NCBI GenBank assembly: GCA_050084515.1
Contig: CM114271.1
Location: forward strand, 63,054,001 to 63,118,000
Reading direction: 5' to 3'
DNA: 64,000 nt
DNA from: Blasia pusilla
Taxonomy: Eukaryota > Marchantiophyta > Marchantiopsida > Blasiales
The notes below the pieces were generated by a model. It had not been told where the DNA came from and searched no databases. It saw only the letters and a program-made list of their open reading frames with translations. Below are positions 11,149 to 24,197 of this stretch, piece by piece (position 1 is the stretch's first letter; every line of letters begins with the position of its first letter). The translations under genes and the position numbers were made by a program.

Positions 11149-14100
11149 TGACTATAACCATTTTTCAATTCTATCCATGGCTTATTAGAAGGTATTGATT
11201 CCATATATTTTACTATGCTGATATGGCAACAAAGAAATAATCATTTTTTCCACCCAATCTCTTAATAAAGATACAAAAATAAGTAAATTTCATCTATTGT
11301 TTTTTTCTTCCAAAAGATATTTTGAAAATTTTCTCCTTACAAACCTTGGAACTTGAAAGAATTTATAGAATAAAAACTACCGAGGTCTTTTATAAATAAA
11401 ATAATTTTGATCATTCTCTAACTATCCTTGCCAACCCCAATTTCTTCCCAAAAATTACTTAATTTTCCTCCAAACTAAACTTGAAAAATAAAATTTTCTA
11501 ATGCTTTTAAGAAATGAGAAAGATATGAAATATAAAGAAGACTTAGGAACATTCTATGAAGATTGGGAATAATTACTAAAATCCATACTTCATTTTAAAC
11601 AAAGAAATGACCTACTTCCTAATTTTTTTCACCTCCTAATTTTTGAACAAGCACCTTAAAGTTTACAAGTTTAAAATAAAAAATAAAATCAAGAAATTTC
11701 ACAAGTTTTACATGTGGTATTCATTTGGACCTTCTCAACATGAGGAAGTGCAAAAACTAGTATGATGTCTTTATTCAAAATGAACTATAACAAAGAGATA
11801 TTCCAAAACTTTTGCAAAAATGTAATATGAATGTTTAAAACATTAGTACGATGAGGACTTTCTCCAACTTAGTAGGTTTGAAGAATAATTTTTATTGGAT
11901 TTTCATCTCTCGCTGTCACATTGCTATCTAGATTTTGATGTTCATATTCGGAAAAAGTAGCCCTCCGATTAGATGGTTGCATTAATTTACATGAGGGTTA
12001 CTATGCCATTTCATAATCCACTGTTGGATACAACACGATATTTTATATTCCACAAAATATTTATCTATATACTTCAAAAACTCTTCTCCTACTTCTGCGG
12101 AATATTGTCTCCTTTTGCAAGTAGTTGTTTATACACAACTCTAAGTTTAGTCAAATATGGAATTCAAATCGTTGGATCTTTCTACAAGCTAGATGAAGGA
12201 TCATTGAAGTTGTTCATTATTAACCTCAAATTGAAATCTTTGTGTGTTTGATAATCAATTCAAAAATAGAATTTCATATTGAATATACTCCAAGGTATTG
12301 GGATCAACCATATTTCCTTGAATACTTTCAAAGGGAATCTTCCTATGTTTCCTCAAATATTCATAGAATTTACCTTAGAATGATACTCAATAGTGGCACT
12401 TTAACAATGGAGATGAATATTCTCACAAGTAGTGAAGATGAAAAACACAAAACACATTGCAAGACTAGCATGTAAAGCAAATCAAATAATCTCAAGACAT
12501 GCCATACATATCTTCCACCTCAACTTTGGCAAGTTTTAAGTTTGAGAGGTGACTAGCTTCCAATCAAGTCTTGAATATGTGCCTATGTCCACTCGATCTA
12601 TAATGAGTATGGACTTACCCTCCAATGTTAGAGTGTGAGGATATCCTTGAATCTAGCCCCAAACATCAATTATATTTTTCATTCATCCTCTCCAACTGTG
12701 GAACTCTTGCTACTGAATCTTGGAACTATTCCAATAGTTATTGATTCTCGCCTTAATATTTCTTGATGACTGCTTTGTATTCATTTTCCACTTTCACCTT
12801 CACTGTCTGCTTCACCATCTCTACTTTGAGGTAGTAATTTTGCTCATCGGTTCATTCTATTGTATCCATACCAGATTCTTTCCTTGAAATTATTATCAAA
12901 ATGAGTGTAGAAGGACGCATCCTTCAACAAGAGTCCCTCTGGGACGAGCGTTGGTACTGCTTGGAGTGGAGACAATTGTGATACTGAAGCAATTGGACAT
13001 TGTAGACACCTTAATTTAATGAAGAGAGATTTGAAATTCCAAGTTGTGGGATATGCTCTATTATTATGAGTGGGTGAAGATGAGATGGTTACTAGGCCAT
13101 TTTGGTTCTCATGGATTGGCCACAGGGTGTTGATGGTTGAGAGGTTTTCGGAATAAGTTCTTCTGGAAGCCAAGCAATATCAATGCTCTACTCTTAGGAA
13201 AAGGGTATCTATTTCTAGGAAACGGATTAGACAATATGGTTGACTTCCAACATTTCCCAAATCTTTGGATATCATCCAATACCCTCGATACCCTATTTTT
13301 AGTATCCCCTCTAGGTCCCAACGACAATATGCTCCAATCAACATTCATCCCTTGTTGCTCAAACAATAACATCTTCATGAAGGTGTGTTGCACTTCTACT
13401 TTCATTCCTCGCTCTCATCTAATGTGTATACATTTAGATCTCCTTTCCTCCCAAATGTTTTTTATACATGGATTACATGAATGTAAGAAGATGCTGAATT
13501 TCCCATCATCTCTTGCCTTCTAACACTCTATCCTCTTGTTTTGTGGAATAATGATTTAGTATCCTCTCTCTTGTTCCAAAAAATCTTATTGAATTCGTTA
13601 AATGAAAGAAGAGTCTTGGTCAAAGGAAAAACATGTGGTAGCCCCTCTTTTGCACTCTTATCTTCTCCCTAGCGTAGAGAACTCAATGTAATGGGTTAAA
13701 CCCTCAAATCTTCACAAATCTCCATGACCTTCGTTGCGATTGCCATCTCTCCTTTTGTGCTCTGGATGTGTCTCCTTGATAATGGTTAATGGAAAACAAG
13801 AGAATTATTTATTATTGGAAGTTGAAAATCCAACAATACCATCATAATGATTCCTTATCTATGTTGGGAACATTTACAAATTCTAAATATGAACAGAAGT
13901 GGTATGAATTTTTAACCTAAATTCTGAAAACCATTCTATTAAGTGTGTGAATGGTATCCTTTCAAGACTCAAAAAAATGAATATTAAATGATTTTCCTTT
14001 GAAAAAAGGGAATAAAAGTTTTTTTGTTAAAATAAGGTTTCTAAATTTTCCATGTTACTAGATGTAGTTATCAATTAGAAGAAAAAACTCTCATCTCATA

Positions 14101-17100
14101 CAATTGTGTTCTAAATGATAAAAAAATTCCTAGGGTGGGATGAAAAAAAAAAATCCACCTGTTAAAAAAAATTGAAGGCTTTGTAGTCTTGTTCAAGATA
14201 TTGTAGATCTTTGTCTTTGCCTTTGATGCCCAACTACACCCTCTCGTGCCTAGAGTTAAGTTCACCTTTTTCTTGAGCTGATAATTCAAGTTGTTATCCA
14301 GCAAGGTTTCCCTCAAATAATCTTTGAATCCCAATGTTTCGTGGAGTGTTGGATATTGAAAAATATACAAAATTTTCAATATCCTCCATAAGATTACCCC
14401 AAAGGAATAAACATCAAAATACTCTGTGAATGGTTTTTCTTTCAAAAAGGCATGAAGCGTTCCTATGTAATAAATGATATTTACCTAACTCAAGAGCTAT
14501 TTATGGAGTCACCATGGACTGGGATTAGGTTACAAATGTGAACAATGAATGGAATCAACCAATCATGCTTACATGAATGCTTGTACAAACCCAAGATTTT
14601 TTATCCCAACAAACACTTGTGTTGTGCTTAGAGACCAAAGATAAATCTTTTGATTGAAAATTCCAATCCATAAGTGCATGTGATATAATATTTTGAGAAT
14701 AGATCCATGTGTACCCAATTATAGTGATGAAAATAAGTAAGAGTCTCAAGAAGGGAAAATCAATATCAACCCTTCTCATCATGAAAAGCTTACATTGGTC
14801 CAATTAGGAGTTATATTTCCAATATCCCCATGTCATTATATCCTCCATCCTTTCCAACATATTTTGGAGATTTCCACTATTTCATAAAGGAGAAACAAGG
14901 GTAGGAATACACAAAATGGGAAGAGAGTTGAAATTGGATGAATGATACTTGCTTGCTTCCTATGCCATGTAGCCATCTTCCCCTTCAACTCACTTAAACC
15001 CAAACCAAGAACTTAATTGCCGTTCCTACATTTTTTTATCCTTGAACAATTTTCAACATTTGCAAAAATTCTTTCAACAGTTGCTCAAGTTTTGATCTCA
15101 AGAATTTGCACCAAAATAAAAACCCTCCAACTTCCTAAAAAATGAAATACCTCCTTATATTCTCCCCTTCCAATTCTTCAATACACTCCAAAAAATGAAT
15201 CATATTCTTACTCACTATTTCCAATTAAGAAATTATACTTGGGAAAACTACCCGTTTGAGTTGATTGATTCATCTTTTGGGAATAAAACCATTGTTCTCA
15301 TTCTATGGCTTGATCAATATAAATTTTTTGGGTGATAGGGTCAAATAATTGAGTAGCCAATCTATTATGAGAATTGCATTCAATCTATTTCTTACAATTC
15401 TCCCCTTCAACCCATTATAGAAAGTTACTTTCCCAACCTAATGCATATGCATTGTAATGTCTTAGTAACTTCTGAAATCAATGTTTTTATCATTTAGTAC
15501 ATAGTTCGCTCCCTAAAGAGACCACATTGTGCTAGTGAAATAAGTATTGACTCAACAAAATTGTAAAGAAGAAAATTTGTTTTATCGATAACTTCACTCT
15601 CCTTGATTCAAGAAAGTAGAATAACCAATTCCCCAATTAGTTATCTTCTTAAGTGAAAGAGAGAAATACTACTTAGAACTTTGAATTCTAATTAACAAGA
15701 AATGAACATGGAATGATATTATAGAGATGGAACGACTCTCTCTACTATCAAAACTTAATCCGACTTCACAAGATACTCTTCCATCTAATAAATTTCCTTC
15801 CTCCCAATCATTATCGAATTTTATGGAGAGATATAAATTGACTTCTTTGATAGTCTCACATCGAAACATCTTCCTAACTACTCAATCATATGTCCACCTT
15901 TACGTAATGCTTGATCCCATCAAATTAGCGCTTCTTCCTAACGTCATGATTGTAAAAAACTCCTTATCCTAAATAGTGCATCCTTTCATCATCCATAATG
16001 GCCACTCTTTGTGTTCAAGTCTTTGGTAGGAAGTACTTCATGTCTTCATTCTTAATGGTCTTCACACAAAGTATCTTAGCAACCTTGGTCTAGTAAAGTC
16101 TGACAAAGTCCTTCACTCTTCCTCCTCCTCAAGGAATCTTTGCAAGATGTTCTATCTTTTCTCCATCCTTTCCTCCTTACAAACATTTTTGAAGGCCTCG
16201 CCTTTAATAAATTCATTAATCCTACAAGCCTGCCTTAGGAAAACTTGTTTACCTATTGCTCATGTAATTCTTCACTCATTCCTTTCTTGCATTATTCCTC
16301 TAGAATGAGTCTTTGTCTTTTTTTGACTTCATCCTATCCTTATGAATAAGGATGGAGAATATGAGAAGGCTTGTAGGTTAGAGAGGGAGACCTTAAAGGA
16401 AATTGTGAAGCATTTGGAGTCCCTAGAAAAAAAACTCATAGGGAGGAAGCTTTTAGAAGGATTGGCAAGGGGAATGAGTAAGAATAGGAAGGGAAAGATG
16501 AAAGTCTTTGGCCAAGGAGGCTTCCTTGCTTTCGTGAGAGGATTTGTAAGTAAGCATCAAAAGTTCACTTTTTGAGGGATTTTGGGTGATGAATTTTCAT
16601 GCAATTTATGACCTCTGAAATGTTATTAATTTAGGGTTACAACGTCCTTGATTTCTTAATGGGTTGGTTTTCTTTTCAAACGTTATAAAGTTCCATTCAC
16701 ACTCATGTACTATAGTGTGTCTTTTACTTGGTTATTCATGATATCAAAGCCTTTAAAACTAGTAGGGTTTTTGGTATTATGTCAACAAATTTGTAATTCA
16801 GATGAGGTGATCTAAGATATCGATTTTTTATGATGTTGTCATAACTTGCATAAATTCATAGAAAAATAGAGAGGGTTGGTTGTACTCCTCGCCCTATTTT
16901 AAGACATTTTTTAACTGTCATTTATTCTTGAAACCCTATCACAAATATTTCACAGGGATTTTGAAGTTACTTTGGTTTTTCTCTATAGATATAGAGGGTT
17001 TGGTAAGAACCCAACGCCAGAGGAGATCTAGAAGGTGAAGAGGGAGTCTTATAGGCTTCTTTTTAGCACGACACGAATCTCAAAAAGGAAGTTGAGTTTT

Positions 17101-17459
17101 AGTCGTAATTTTCATAGTAAAAATTCCCATTCTCAATATGACCTAACTATTGGTCATATTTGTAGGCTACCTTTATGGGAAATATGCAAAAAAACTCCAT
17201 GTTGGAATCTTATCAAGAGTAGCAATGGGTACTTTCTCTTTGTTTGGTAAGGTAGAAAATACATAAGGACTTGAAATCAAGTGGTTATGCACAAGAAGAC
17301 TCGTATGATTTCTAATATGGTCAAGATAAGAAGTAGACAATCAACATAGAGGAGGAGGATGGTGGCAAGATTTGTAGCATGGTGGTCCCAAATCACAATC
17401 CACCTCCTTTCTCTCTACTCCTTCTCGATCACTCTTTAGGTTATACTTGTACTGGTAGA
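11149..17459. other. AT-rich gene-poor region
   Basis: Apart from a kinase-like fragment near 14100-14460, no convincing gene was found. Open frames here are short and have no recognisable domains. Confidence 0.5.
14071..14462 (-). pseudogene. Receptor-like kinase fragment
   Basis: The minus strand encodes KPFTEYFDVYSFGVILWRIL, which resembles kinase subdomain IX (DVYSFGVxLxE) preceded by a GTL-like start of the activation-segment end. The invariant-Glu position is Arg. The flanking sequence loses kinase similarity and no catalytic or glycine loop is visible nearby. It is probably a relic or a captured exon. Confidence 0.45.
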
Positions 17460-17463
17460 AATT

Positions 17464-17830
17464 TGTCATGACCATACGGATTATGTCGTAGAGTATAGTG
17501 TGCTAGTAGAGGCCATTCCTTATGTAGGACCGTAGTGGCTTGGTAGAGATGCGGTTTCATACATAGGGTTGGGGGTTACTCAGTTGGGGGTGACTTTCCC
17601 AGTAGGGCCCGCTCTTAGGTTGGAGGATATAAGGTGGAATGCACTCAAAGAACAGTCAGTTCTTTGAGTTGAGCCTGTTGCGTTGGGAGTTAGCCTTGGT
17701 AGTGAGTAGAGCTCTTGGCTATGGTGTTTCCTACAATCTTCGACCTAGATTCTCCCATCGTGGAGTGGGTTTGGCTCGATTGTATGTGATTGTATACATG
17801 TTTTATGACAATAGGTCTTTCACGGATTTC
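17464..17830 (+). repeat. Element 1 terminal repeat A1
   Basis: 367 bp, repeated at 34177-34540 with few differences. At 17831 the match to A2 stops: A2 continues into B2, whereas A1 continues into the primer-binding site. A1 therefore lacks the B segment. Confidence 0.9.
17628..17669 (+). promoter_or_regulatory. TATA box and predicted RNA start of element 1
   Basis: TATAA at 17628 is 30 bp upstream of AGTTCTTTGAGT at 17658-17669. That sequence is the perfect complement of the 12 nt directly after A1. It is also the right arm of a hairpin whose left arm, ACTCAAAGAAC, lies at 17643-17653. The start site is inferred from TATA spacing and from the primer pairing. Confidence 0.7.
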
Positions 17831-17842
17831 ACTCAAAGAACT
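17831..17842 (+). other. Self-complementary primer-binding site (element 1)
   Basis: ACTCAAAGAACT begins at the first base after A1. It pairs 12/12 with 17658-17669, the predicted RNA 5' end. No tRNA 3' complement such as TGGTATCAGAGC is seen here. The layout matches the self-priming known for Tf1-type Ty3 elements. Confidence 0.75.
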
Positions 17843-19331
17843 GGAGTAGATCGATGGTAGCTTCGATTGTAGATCAGTAGGGATCTGGTTAGGGCTGATT
17901 GTGTACTCAGCCGTGGATGTTCGTGGCTTGTGGCCTATGTTGGAGGTGTGAATCTGGTGCGTGGTTGGTTGGGAAAGAAGCGCCTTGTTGAGAGCTTTCC
18001 AACGGGCTTTAGATCGCCGGATTTCGTCGAGGGAGTTGGAAGTTATCAAGGATTGAAGATTCTGGTTCGTGTTCGACGGTTTTTGATGAGGAGAGCTTGG
18101 AGTGCGGAAGCTCTGTTGAAGTTCATCCAGATCGGGTGAGAGGTTCCTATTGCTACTTTTATTGTGATCTCATGTGAAGTTATTTGCTTGAGTGTGTGGA
18201 GCGTTGGGGATTTCTGCGTGCATGAAACTTGGCGGAAGCGCTGTCGGATTTGCGATTCTGGAGGTGTATGGACAACAAGTTTGTCTGATTTTTAGCTTGG
18301 AGTACAAAGCTCGGTTGTAGCTGATTTTTTGTGGAGAGATAGCTATGGTGGTCAATTGAATTCTGGTTGAAACAGATTTGATTTCGGTCATGGATTTGTG
18401 AAGTAATTGCTGATCAAAATTTCGCGGACTAGCTCAAGGTGTGGCTATGGTGGACAGCGGATCGGAGGGTTTGGTTGGTTGGTGACTCGTTCATTGTTGG
18501 AGACGCCTATCCCGTTGGGGGCGCCCTGGTTAGGCCTCTCTCCATAGTGAAGCATGGCAAAGCGTGGCGAAGCATGGCATGTCTCGAGCATTTTGAGGCT
18601 TCGAGGCAACTCGTGGTAGCTCGGGGCGAGTGGGCGTGAGAGGCAAAGTAAGGAGCAAGGAGCAAGCAAGCAAGCTTGCTTGCTTGGGCGTAAGGCAATT
18701 TTTGCAGGATTCGGGATTTGAGTGTTGCATAACTGGTCACCCATCTTTGGGCTATTCTGCCTGGAGGACGCTTAATTGCTGAGTTCTTAACTATGCCAGT
18801 GTACACACTGTTGTAGCTCATTTGGTGCTATTCGGAGAGGTGTTAGGCGCTTTATACATCTTAGGTTTTTGGTTGATGTACCTCTAGCGCATAGTACGGT
18901 GTAGCCTCTCCATGCAGGTGATATTTTCAGGTGCTGCAAGTTCGACTAGCACGTCATCAACCCGCGGCGGAGTAGCTATTGCGTTAGAATTGTGTGGTGG
19001 GTTTTGTGGAGTCAGGGGGCACCACGTTTGGTGGATTGTGTTACCTTAATTTCCATTTGCGATTGGAGAGTTGTTGTTGGACTTCCTGTGTTTGGATCCC
19101 CTCCATCGGTGCTTCTTGCTTGCGCGCCCATTGTTAGGGTTGACGCTGATTTCCAGAGTAGTGTTACTCCTGTGTGCTACCAATAGTGAGGCTAGAGTGA
19201 TGACCAGTAGACCGTGGGAGGCTTCTTGTGGTGATGACAGGTTAGGTTTCCTACATCCATAGCTAGTAGAGCTAGAATAGTATAGCGACATCGACGTCAC
19301 TTGGTTATTTGGTGGTGGTGCGGCATCGGCG
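17843..19331 (+). other. Element 1 untranslated leader
   Basis: About 1.5 kb without a convincing long frame. It contains short repeated motifs (AAGCATGGCAAAGC, GCAAGCAAGC) near 18550-18680. Element 2 also has a ~1.4-kb leader, so a long leader is a family trait. Confidence 0.55.
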
Positions 19332-21122
19332 TTGGTCATCACGGAGCTGTCGGGTGGTCTGGTTGGGGACCGTGGTGGTTTCACATGGAGTGGATTTAGG
19401 TATCGGCTACCTTTTCCACTTCCGACGGTTGATGAAGAGGAGGACGAGGATGTTCCAAACACCGAGTCTTCTACGTTGTTATCGAGTGTTGCAGCTCCAT
19501 TGATTTGGGACATGGACGGTGGATATGGGGCCATGAAGGGCCCACGACGATACTCGGGTGCAGTGGGCACCATTGAGTTGGAGGACTTCATGCAGGAGTT
19601 TGATACGTGGTGTGATATGCAGATGTTGCGAAATGCCACGTTGTTTATACCCTTCTTGGCTTGGAAGGGGTTGTTTCAGCACTTGGAAGGACCACCCATG
19701 GATGATTACCATGAGTTTAGGAAGGACCATGTTGCTGAGATTGAGGCATGGAGACAATATTGGTCTCCACGCTATGTGTCTATCACCCATGGTGGTATTG
19801 GTAGTAGTGCTCCTACTATGCTAGCCAGCCCGACGTTGAGTGGTACGAGTACGAGTGGAAGTACTAGTGGGGGTACTAGTGCCCCAGCAATCGTTCAGCC
19901 CGGTTGCAGAGTTCTTCAAGAGGTTGAAGAAGAACTATTAGGGAGTGAAGACGGAGAAGTTGAGGAATCTTCAGGAATTTGAGCGAAAGACTGGTGAGAG
20001 TCTTTGTGAGGCATACACTCGTATGCGACGCTTGATTTCAGTTACCCAGGGTGTGACTGAGGATGAGGCAATCCAGTTTTGGTATGGGATCTTGGACAGA
20101 GATTTGCGCCGTAGGGTACGTGATGCTACTCTTATGAGTGATGATTCACCCACATTGACCCATGTGTTTGCTCTATCAGAGAAGATTGAGCTTAACATGG
20201 TGAAGGAGAGAGTGGTGACATCCGCATTCAGTAGGGATACAACTACTACTTCTCGTGTTCAGCAGCCCACCTCACAGTCTCGTAGTAGTGGTGGTGGTAG
20301 TAGTAGTGGGAGTCGTGGGGGGTACACAAGACCTCAGTCACGTCCTAGAGGGACACTTGCGCAGAGACCATTGCCTTCATTTGCTGCCCCACAGCAAGGA
20401 TAGTCATGTTGGACATGTGGAGGTTATCATGTTAGGAAGTTTTGTCCCCAAGAGGATGGGAGACGGACTTTTGAGGATGGGCCTCAGTCGGCCCCAACTA
20501 AGCGTGATCATTGCGGGAGACTAGGTCATCCTCGAGAGTGTTGCTTTGATCTTCATCCAGAGTTGAGATCAGGCCGCGGCCGTGGTGGAGTAGCTCCGAG
20601 AGGCCGAGGTGGTAGGGGTGGTAGAGGTGGACCAGTGGTTGGAGAGCCTACGATGGCTACCCCTACCACTACGACAGAGTCAGCTATGGCTGCTAGGATT
20701 GAGCAGTTGGAGCAGAAGTTGGCTACTATGGTGGTATCCAAAGATAGATCAGGTTCGGGAGCGGGGCTTCCACCTCTTATGGAGGGGATGATCTCTCTTA
20801 TATGGCGAAAAGACAAAGGTTGAGGCATCAGTGCGATTCGAGAGGAGCCACTCGAGCGTCAGAGCCACGTGGTGCTACTGTGGAGTTGGACCCATGGAGG
20901 GGTGAGGTTGGGAGGCAGGCTAGGCTTCCCCAGTCATTCTTGTTGTCTGAGGTGCTTAGGACTCCATCCATGGTTCCTACGTAGCCTATTGAGCCGACAG
21001 TGGAGACTGAGGCATCTACATCGCGTGTAGTAGACACGGATGCAACATCCAGTGCAGTATTGCGAATGGCAACTTCAGTGTTGGGATCCCCATTATTTTC
21101 GGCCACGGAGCTGATGGCTTTA
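19332..21122 (+). pseudogene. gag of element 1 (zinc-knuckle capsid protein)
   Basis: Gag packages the RNA in virus-like particles. The N-terminal part (FMQEFDTW, WKGLFQHLEGPPMDDY) is also found in element 2 at 45650-45790. A frame change near 19830-19890 leads into the central part (GESLCEAYTRMRRLI, QFWYGILDRDLRRRVRDA). A TAG at 20401 stands where element logic needs Gln, just before a zinc knuckle CWTC-GGY-H-VRKF-C (CX2CX3HX4C). A second knuckle has lost its first Cys (Arg, CGT). A Gly/Arg-rich stretch (RGRGGVAPRGRGGRGG) follows. A TAG at 20982 also fits CAG. The nested chromovirus splits the frame at 21122. Confidence 0.8.
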
Positions 21123-22153
21123 TGTCGTGCGCCTACTCTCCTTGAACGTTAATCTTGTTTGTTGCGGAAGCGTGCATTCAGTAGGTCACGCTCTCAACGC
21201 TGATCTGCATCCAAACACGCACTTCGGTTAGTCAGGTCTTGGATCAATCAACGGGATTTCCGAGTTCTCGTCTCGGACTCTCTCTTCAAGCTCAACCTTC
21301 CTAGTTTCGCGGTTTCCAACACGGGCAAGTCTCGAAAGACTTGGGACAGACTTTCTGGTTGGTTCAGGAACCTGAAACGGCGTTTCGCGCCTAGCGGTTC
21401 CAACTGTCCGATGAACATCCAATGAGTTCCTCACCAAGACTCGTACGTAGTGAATCTCGGGTTGGAATCCACGTGTGGCGTACAAAGTCCACTCCCTTGG
21501 ATCAGGTTTGGGTTTCGGGTTTCCGCGCCAAACTCCCGTTCCATCCCGTGCCTCTGAAACGCCGTTTGGCGCCCCAAAGTGGGGTTTCGTTTCCCGAGAC
21601 ATCTCAGAGAAAGTACTCCCCTTACTTGTACTTCTGGGGATCTCCGGGTGCCCCCTACATTTAGGGAAAGACACCCGGGCCTCTCCAATTGGCCCTCAAC
21701 CCGATTGCTCTCTGAATCATTTTTGGCCAATATCTCAGCCTGTACTTATGCGTTTGCTAAGATCTTTGGTGCGTTGGAAGTGTCTCAAGATCAGCTTTCC
21801 AGCGCGCCCTTACTTGTCCCGAATGCATCTCGGAGCTCAACGTTATGGTCCTAAACACAGTCAGATTCTCCCAAACGCTAGTCGTGTTCCAAACTGGTTC
21901 TCACCTCTTTGGCAACCAACCTCCCAAGACTCAACTCAACTCAAGTCTCGGCTTGCGTTTGGTCTAGGTTTCCTGGTCGCGACCACTAACGCATGAAACG
22001 CACAACTCTGTTCCGCGTTTCGTCTCTTAGACTTTTCCAAGAGACTCTTCCAAACGCCTCTCCAAAGTGCAAACCTCGCGGCGTGAGTTCCTTTGAGTTC
22101 TGATGTTTCGATTGGCACGTATTTGGTGTTGTTTGGTTATGAGGGTCGCGACA
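21123..22153 (-). repeat. Chromovirus 3' LTR
   Basis: 1031 bp, starting TGTCGTGCGCC and ending GGTCGCGACA on the plus strand. It is nearly identical to 27517-28548; the differences cluster around its positions 130-290. Confidence 0.95.
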
Positions 22154-22166
22154 CTCACCCCTTCTT
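22154..22166 (-). other. Chromovirus polypurine tract
   Basis: On the minus strand AAGAAGGGGTGAG directly precedes the 3' LTR, as expected for plus-strand priming. Confidence 0.7.
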
Positions 22167-22846
22167 AGAAGGTTGATGTCCTCATCAACGCAAACCTTAT
22201 TGATGTTAAGTTCTGGGAAGCCGACCCCTTAACACAAAATCGCGTTCTGGTAGCTAACCCGCAATTCCTCTTTTTTGGCTTAAGTCTTAGGTTGTCGCTT
22301 GCATCACTTAGACTTATTAGCTTCTGCTTTCTAATGAGCCTAGACTAGTTCTGCCAAACTAATCTAACTATCAAAATAAGCTCACTAAGTCTGCAACCTA
22401 ACTTCACTCACTATTTGTAAACAACCGCCTGTCTACCTAGCCAACTTGTACTACTTTTGGGTCACCTGTATTCCACCTAGGCGCGTCACTAAGTTCAGTC
22501 ATGAAACATGAATGAGATCACCATAAACCCCAAGACAGACTCATATGCCCCGGCGACGTTTGGGCGAGCCCAAATGCTAGTACTTCAACACTTGGTCCTG
22601 ATCTAGATGCCTTATCTAAATACAAGCTCTCACCTCAAATACTCATTGTTTGGTCTCCTTGACTTACATCCTAAGCATATGAAGAACTACTCATTGCCTT
22701 GCACAAACCAAACTCAAAATTACAATACAGGCATCCAATCTCCAAATCCATGTCTTCTTTATTGCAACAACTAAACCTTTCTAGTTACAACGGGTTATCG
22801 GCCCAAGCTTTCCGGTCACAAGTTATGTCCATTGCTTCACCATGTA

Positions 22847-24197
22847 CTAACGCACGTGCCTTTCTTGCATCCATCTGAAGTCACGCAATGCTTCTTGCGC
22901 ATGTTCTAGATCCGCCTCCGCAATCCAAGTCGCCTCTTTCACATGATAGCCTTTCCACTTGACCAAGTACTCGTACTTGGTGGCCCTATGTTTGGAACGC
23001 AGAATGGTCTCAACCTCAAACTTTGGTTCCTCATTTCTGATGACCGGTTGTGGTCTCAACATCCTCCTTCCCTCCGGACGCACATTGTCTTGAAGATACT
23101 TCTTCAATAATGACACATGGAAAGTCGGGTGAATCTTGAACTCGATTGGCAACTCCAACGTGTATACATCCTCAAACGGCTTTGCCTTGATCACATACGG
23201 TTCAGCATACTTGGCTGAAAATTTTGCGGACAATTCCTTCGGAAGAGTGAGATTCTTAACACTCAACCACACTTGTTCCCCAACTTGGAAACTCACTTGG
23301 CGCCGACTTTTGTTAGCATGCTTTACGTACCTTAGTTGAGCCTTGGCGAGACTTTCTCTCGCTCGCTCTTGTCGTTCCTGCATTTCCACTAACAAACATT
23401 CGGCCGTTGCTTGACGAGTGTGTGTCGATGTATTGCCCTTTGAAAGAGCTAAGTCAAGAGGCCCTTTTGGTTCTCTTTGATACGCCAGAAGAAACGGAGA
23501 TTCTCCGGTTGCAGAATGCTTAGTCGAGTTGTAACAATACTTAGCCATACTTAACCACTTGGCCCAATCTCTTTGGTCCGCACTCACGTAATTCCGTAAG
23601 TATTGGTTTACGACCGAGTTTACTTTTTCCGTTTGAGGATGGAAGGCCGTACTAAAGCTGAGTTTGGTCCGGAACCTCCTGAATAGATGTTTCCAAAAGG
23701 CACTGGTAAACTTCGGATCCCGATCGGACACAATGCTCCTAGGCAATCCGTGCGCTCGCCACCAACTATCCAGGAATAGTTGGGAAGCCGTGTAGGCCGT
23801 CGCAGACTCTCTCGTCAGCACAAACCTCCCCAACTTGCTAAACCGATCAACTATCACAAGTATAGCGTTGTATCCCTCAGATTTTGGAAGACTCGTTATG
23901 AAATCCATGCTAATGCTTTGCAAGGGTCCCTCCGGGATTGGCAAAGGATGAAGTAAGCCTTGTTTCTTCGCATAAGACACGGTTTGCCTGGCAGGTCACG
24001 CATGGTTTCACATATTGAGCAACATCTTCCTTCATGTTGGGCCAGAAGAACCTCTTAGACAAAACAGCAAGAGTGGATTTCTCCCCTTTGTGTCCCGCCA
24101 AAGGTCCATCATGACATTCCACAAACACTTTGGTCCGTAGCTTGCCTTGGCCTACATAGATCCTCCTCTGCTTAAACCTTAGCAAGCCGTGTCTCAA
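22847..24197 (-). pseudogene. Chromovirus integrase with chromodomain
   Basis: The zinc-binding part (HDGPLAGHKG, CVTCQAN) is in one frame (24197-23910). The core and C-terminus are in another (23980-22847), so there is a frame break near 23960-23990. The core carries Asp in ISMDFITSLP, Asp in IVSDRDPKFTS and Glu in HPQTEKVNSVVNQ; the usual Asp-Gly before Glu is altered. A GPY-type module follows (SAKFSAKYAEPYVI), then a C-terminal chromodomain (EVETILRSK, YEYLVKWKGY, TWIAEADL) with its aromatic-cage Tyr and Trp. Chromodomains of this clade bind methylated H3 and steer insertion to heterochromatin. Confidence 0.88.

Noticed and set aside
16342-16575. Lys/Glu-rich 77-codon frame
   Set aside because: Some coiled-coil tendency, but there is no homology I recognise, no flanking exons and AT-rich surroundings; not supportable as a gene.
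17464-17830. A1 as a normal LTR that lost its last ~107 bp by deletion
   Set aside because: The same loss would be needed in element 2 at the exactly corresponding place. In both, a perfect self-complementary primer site starts at the next base, and an extra B follows the polypurine tract in all three elements.
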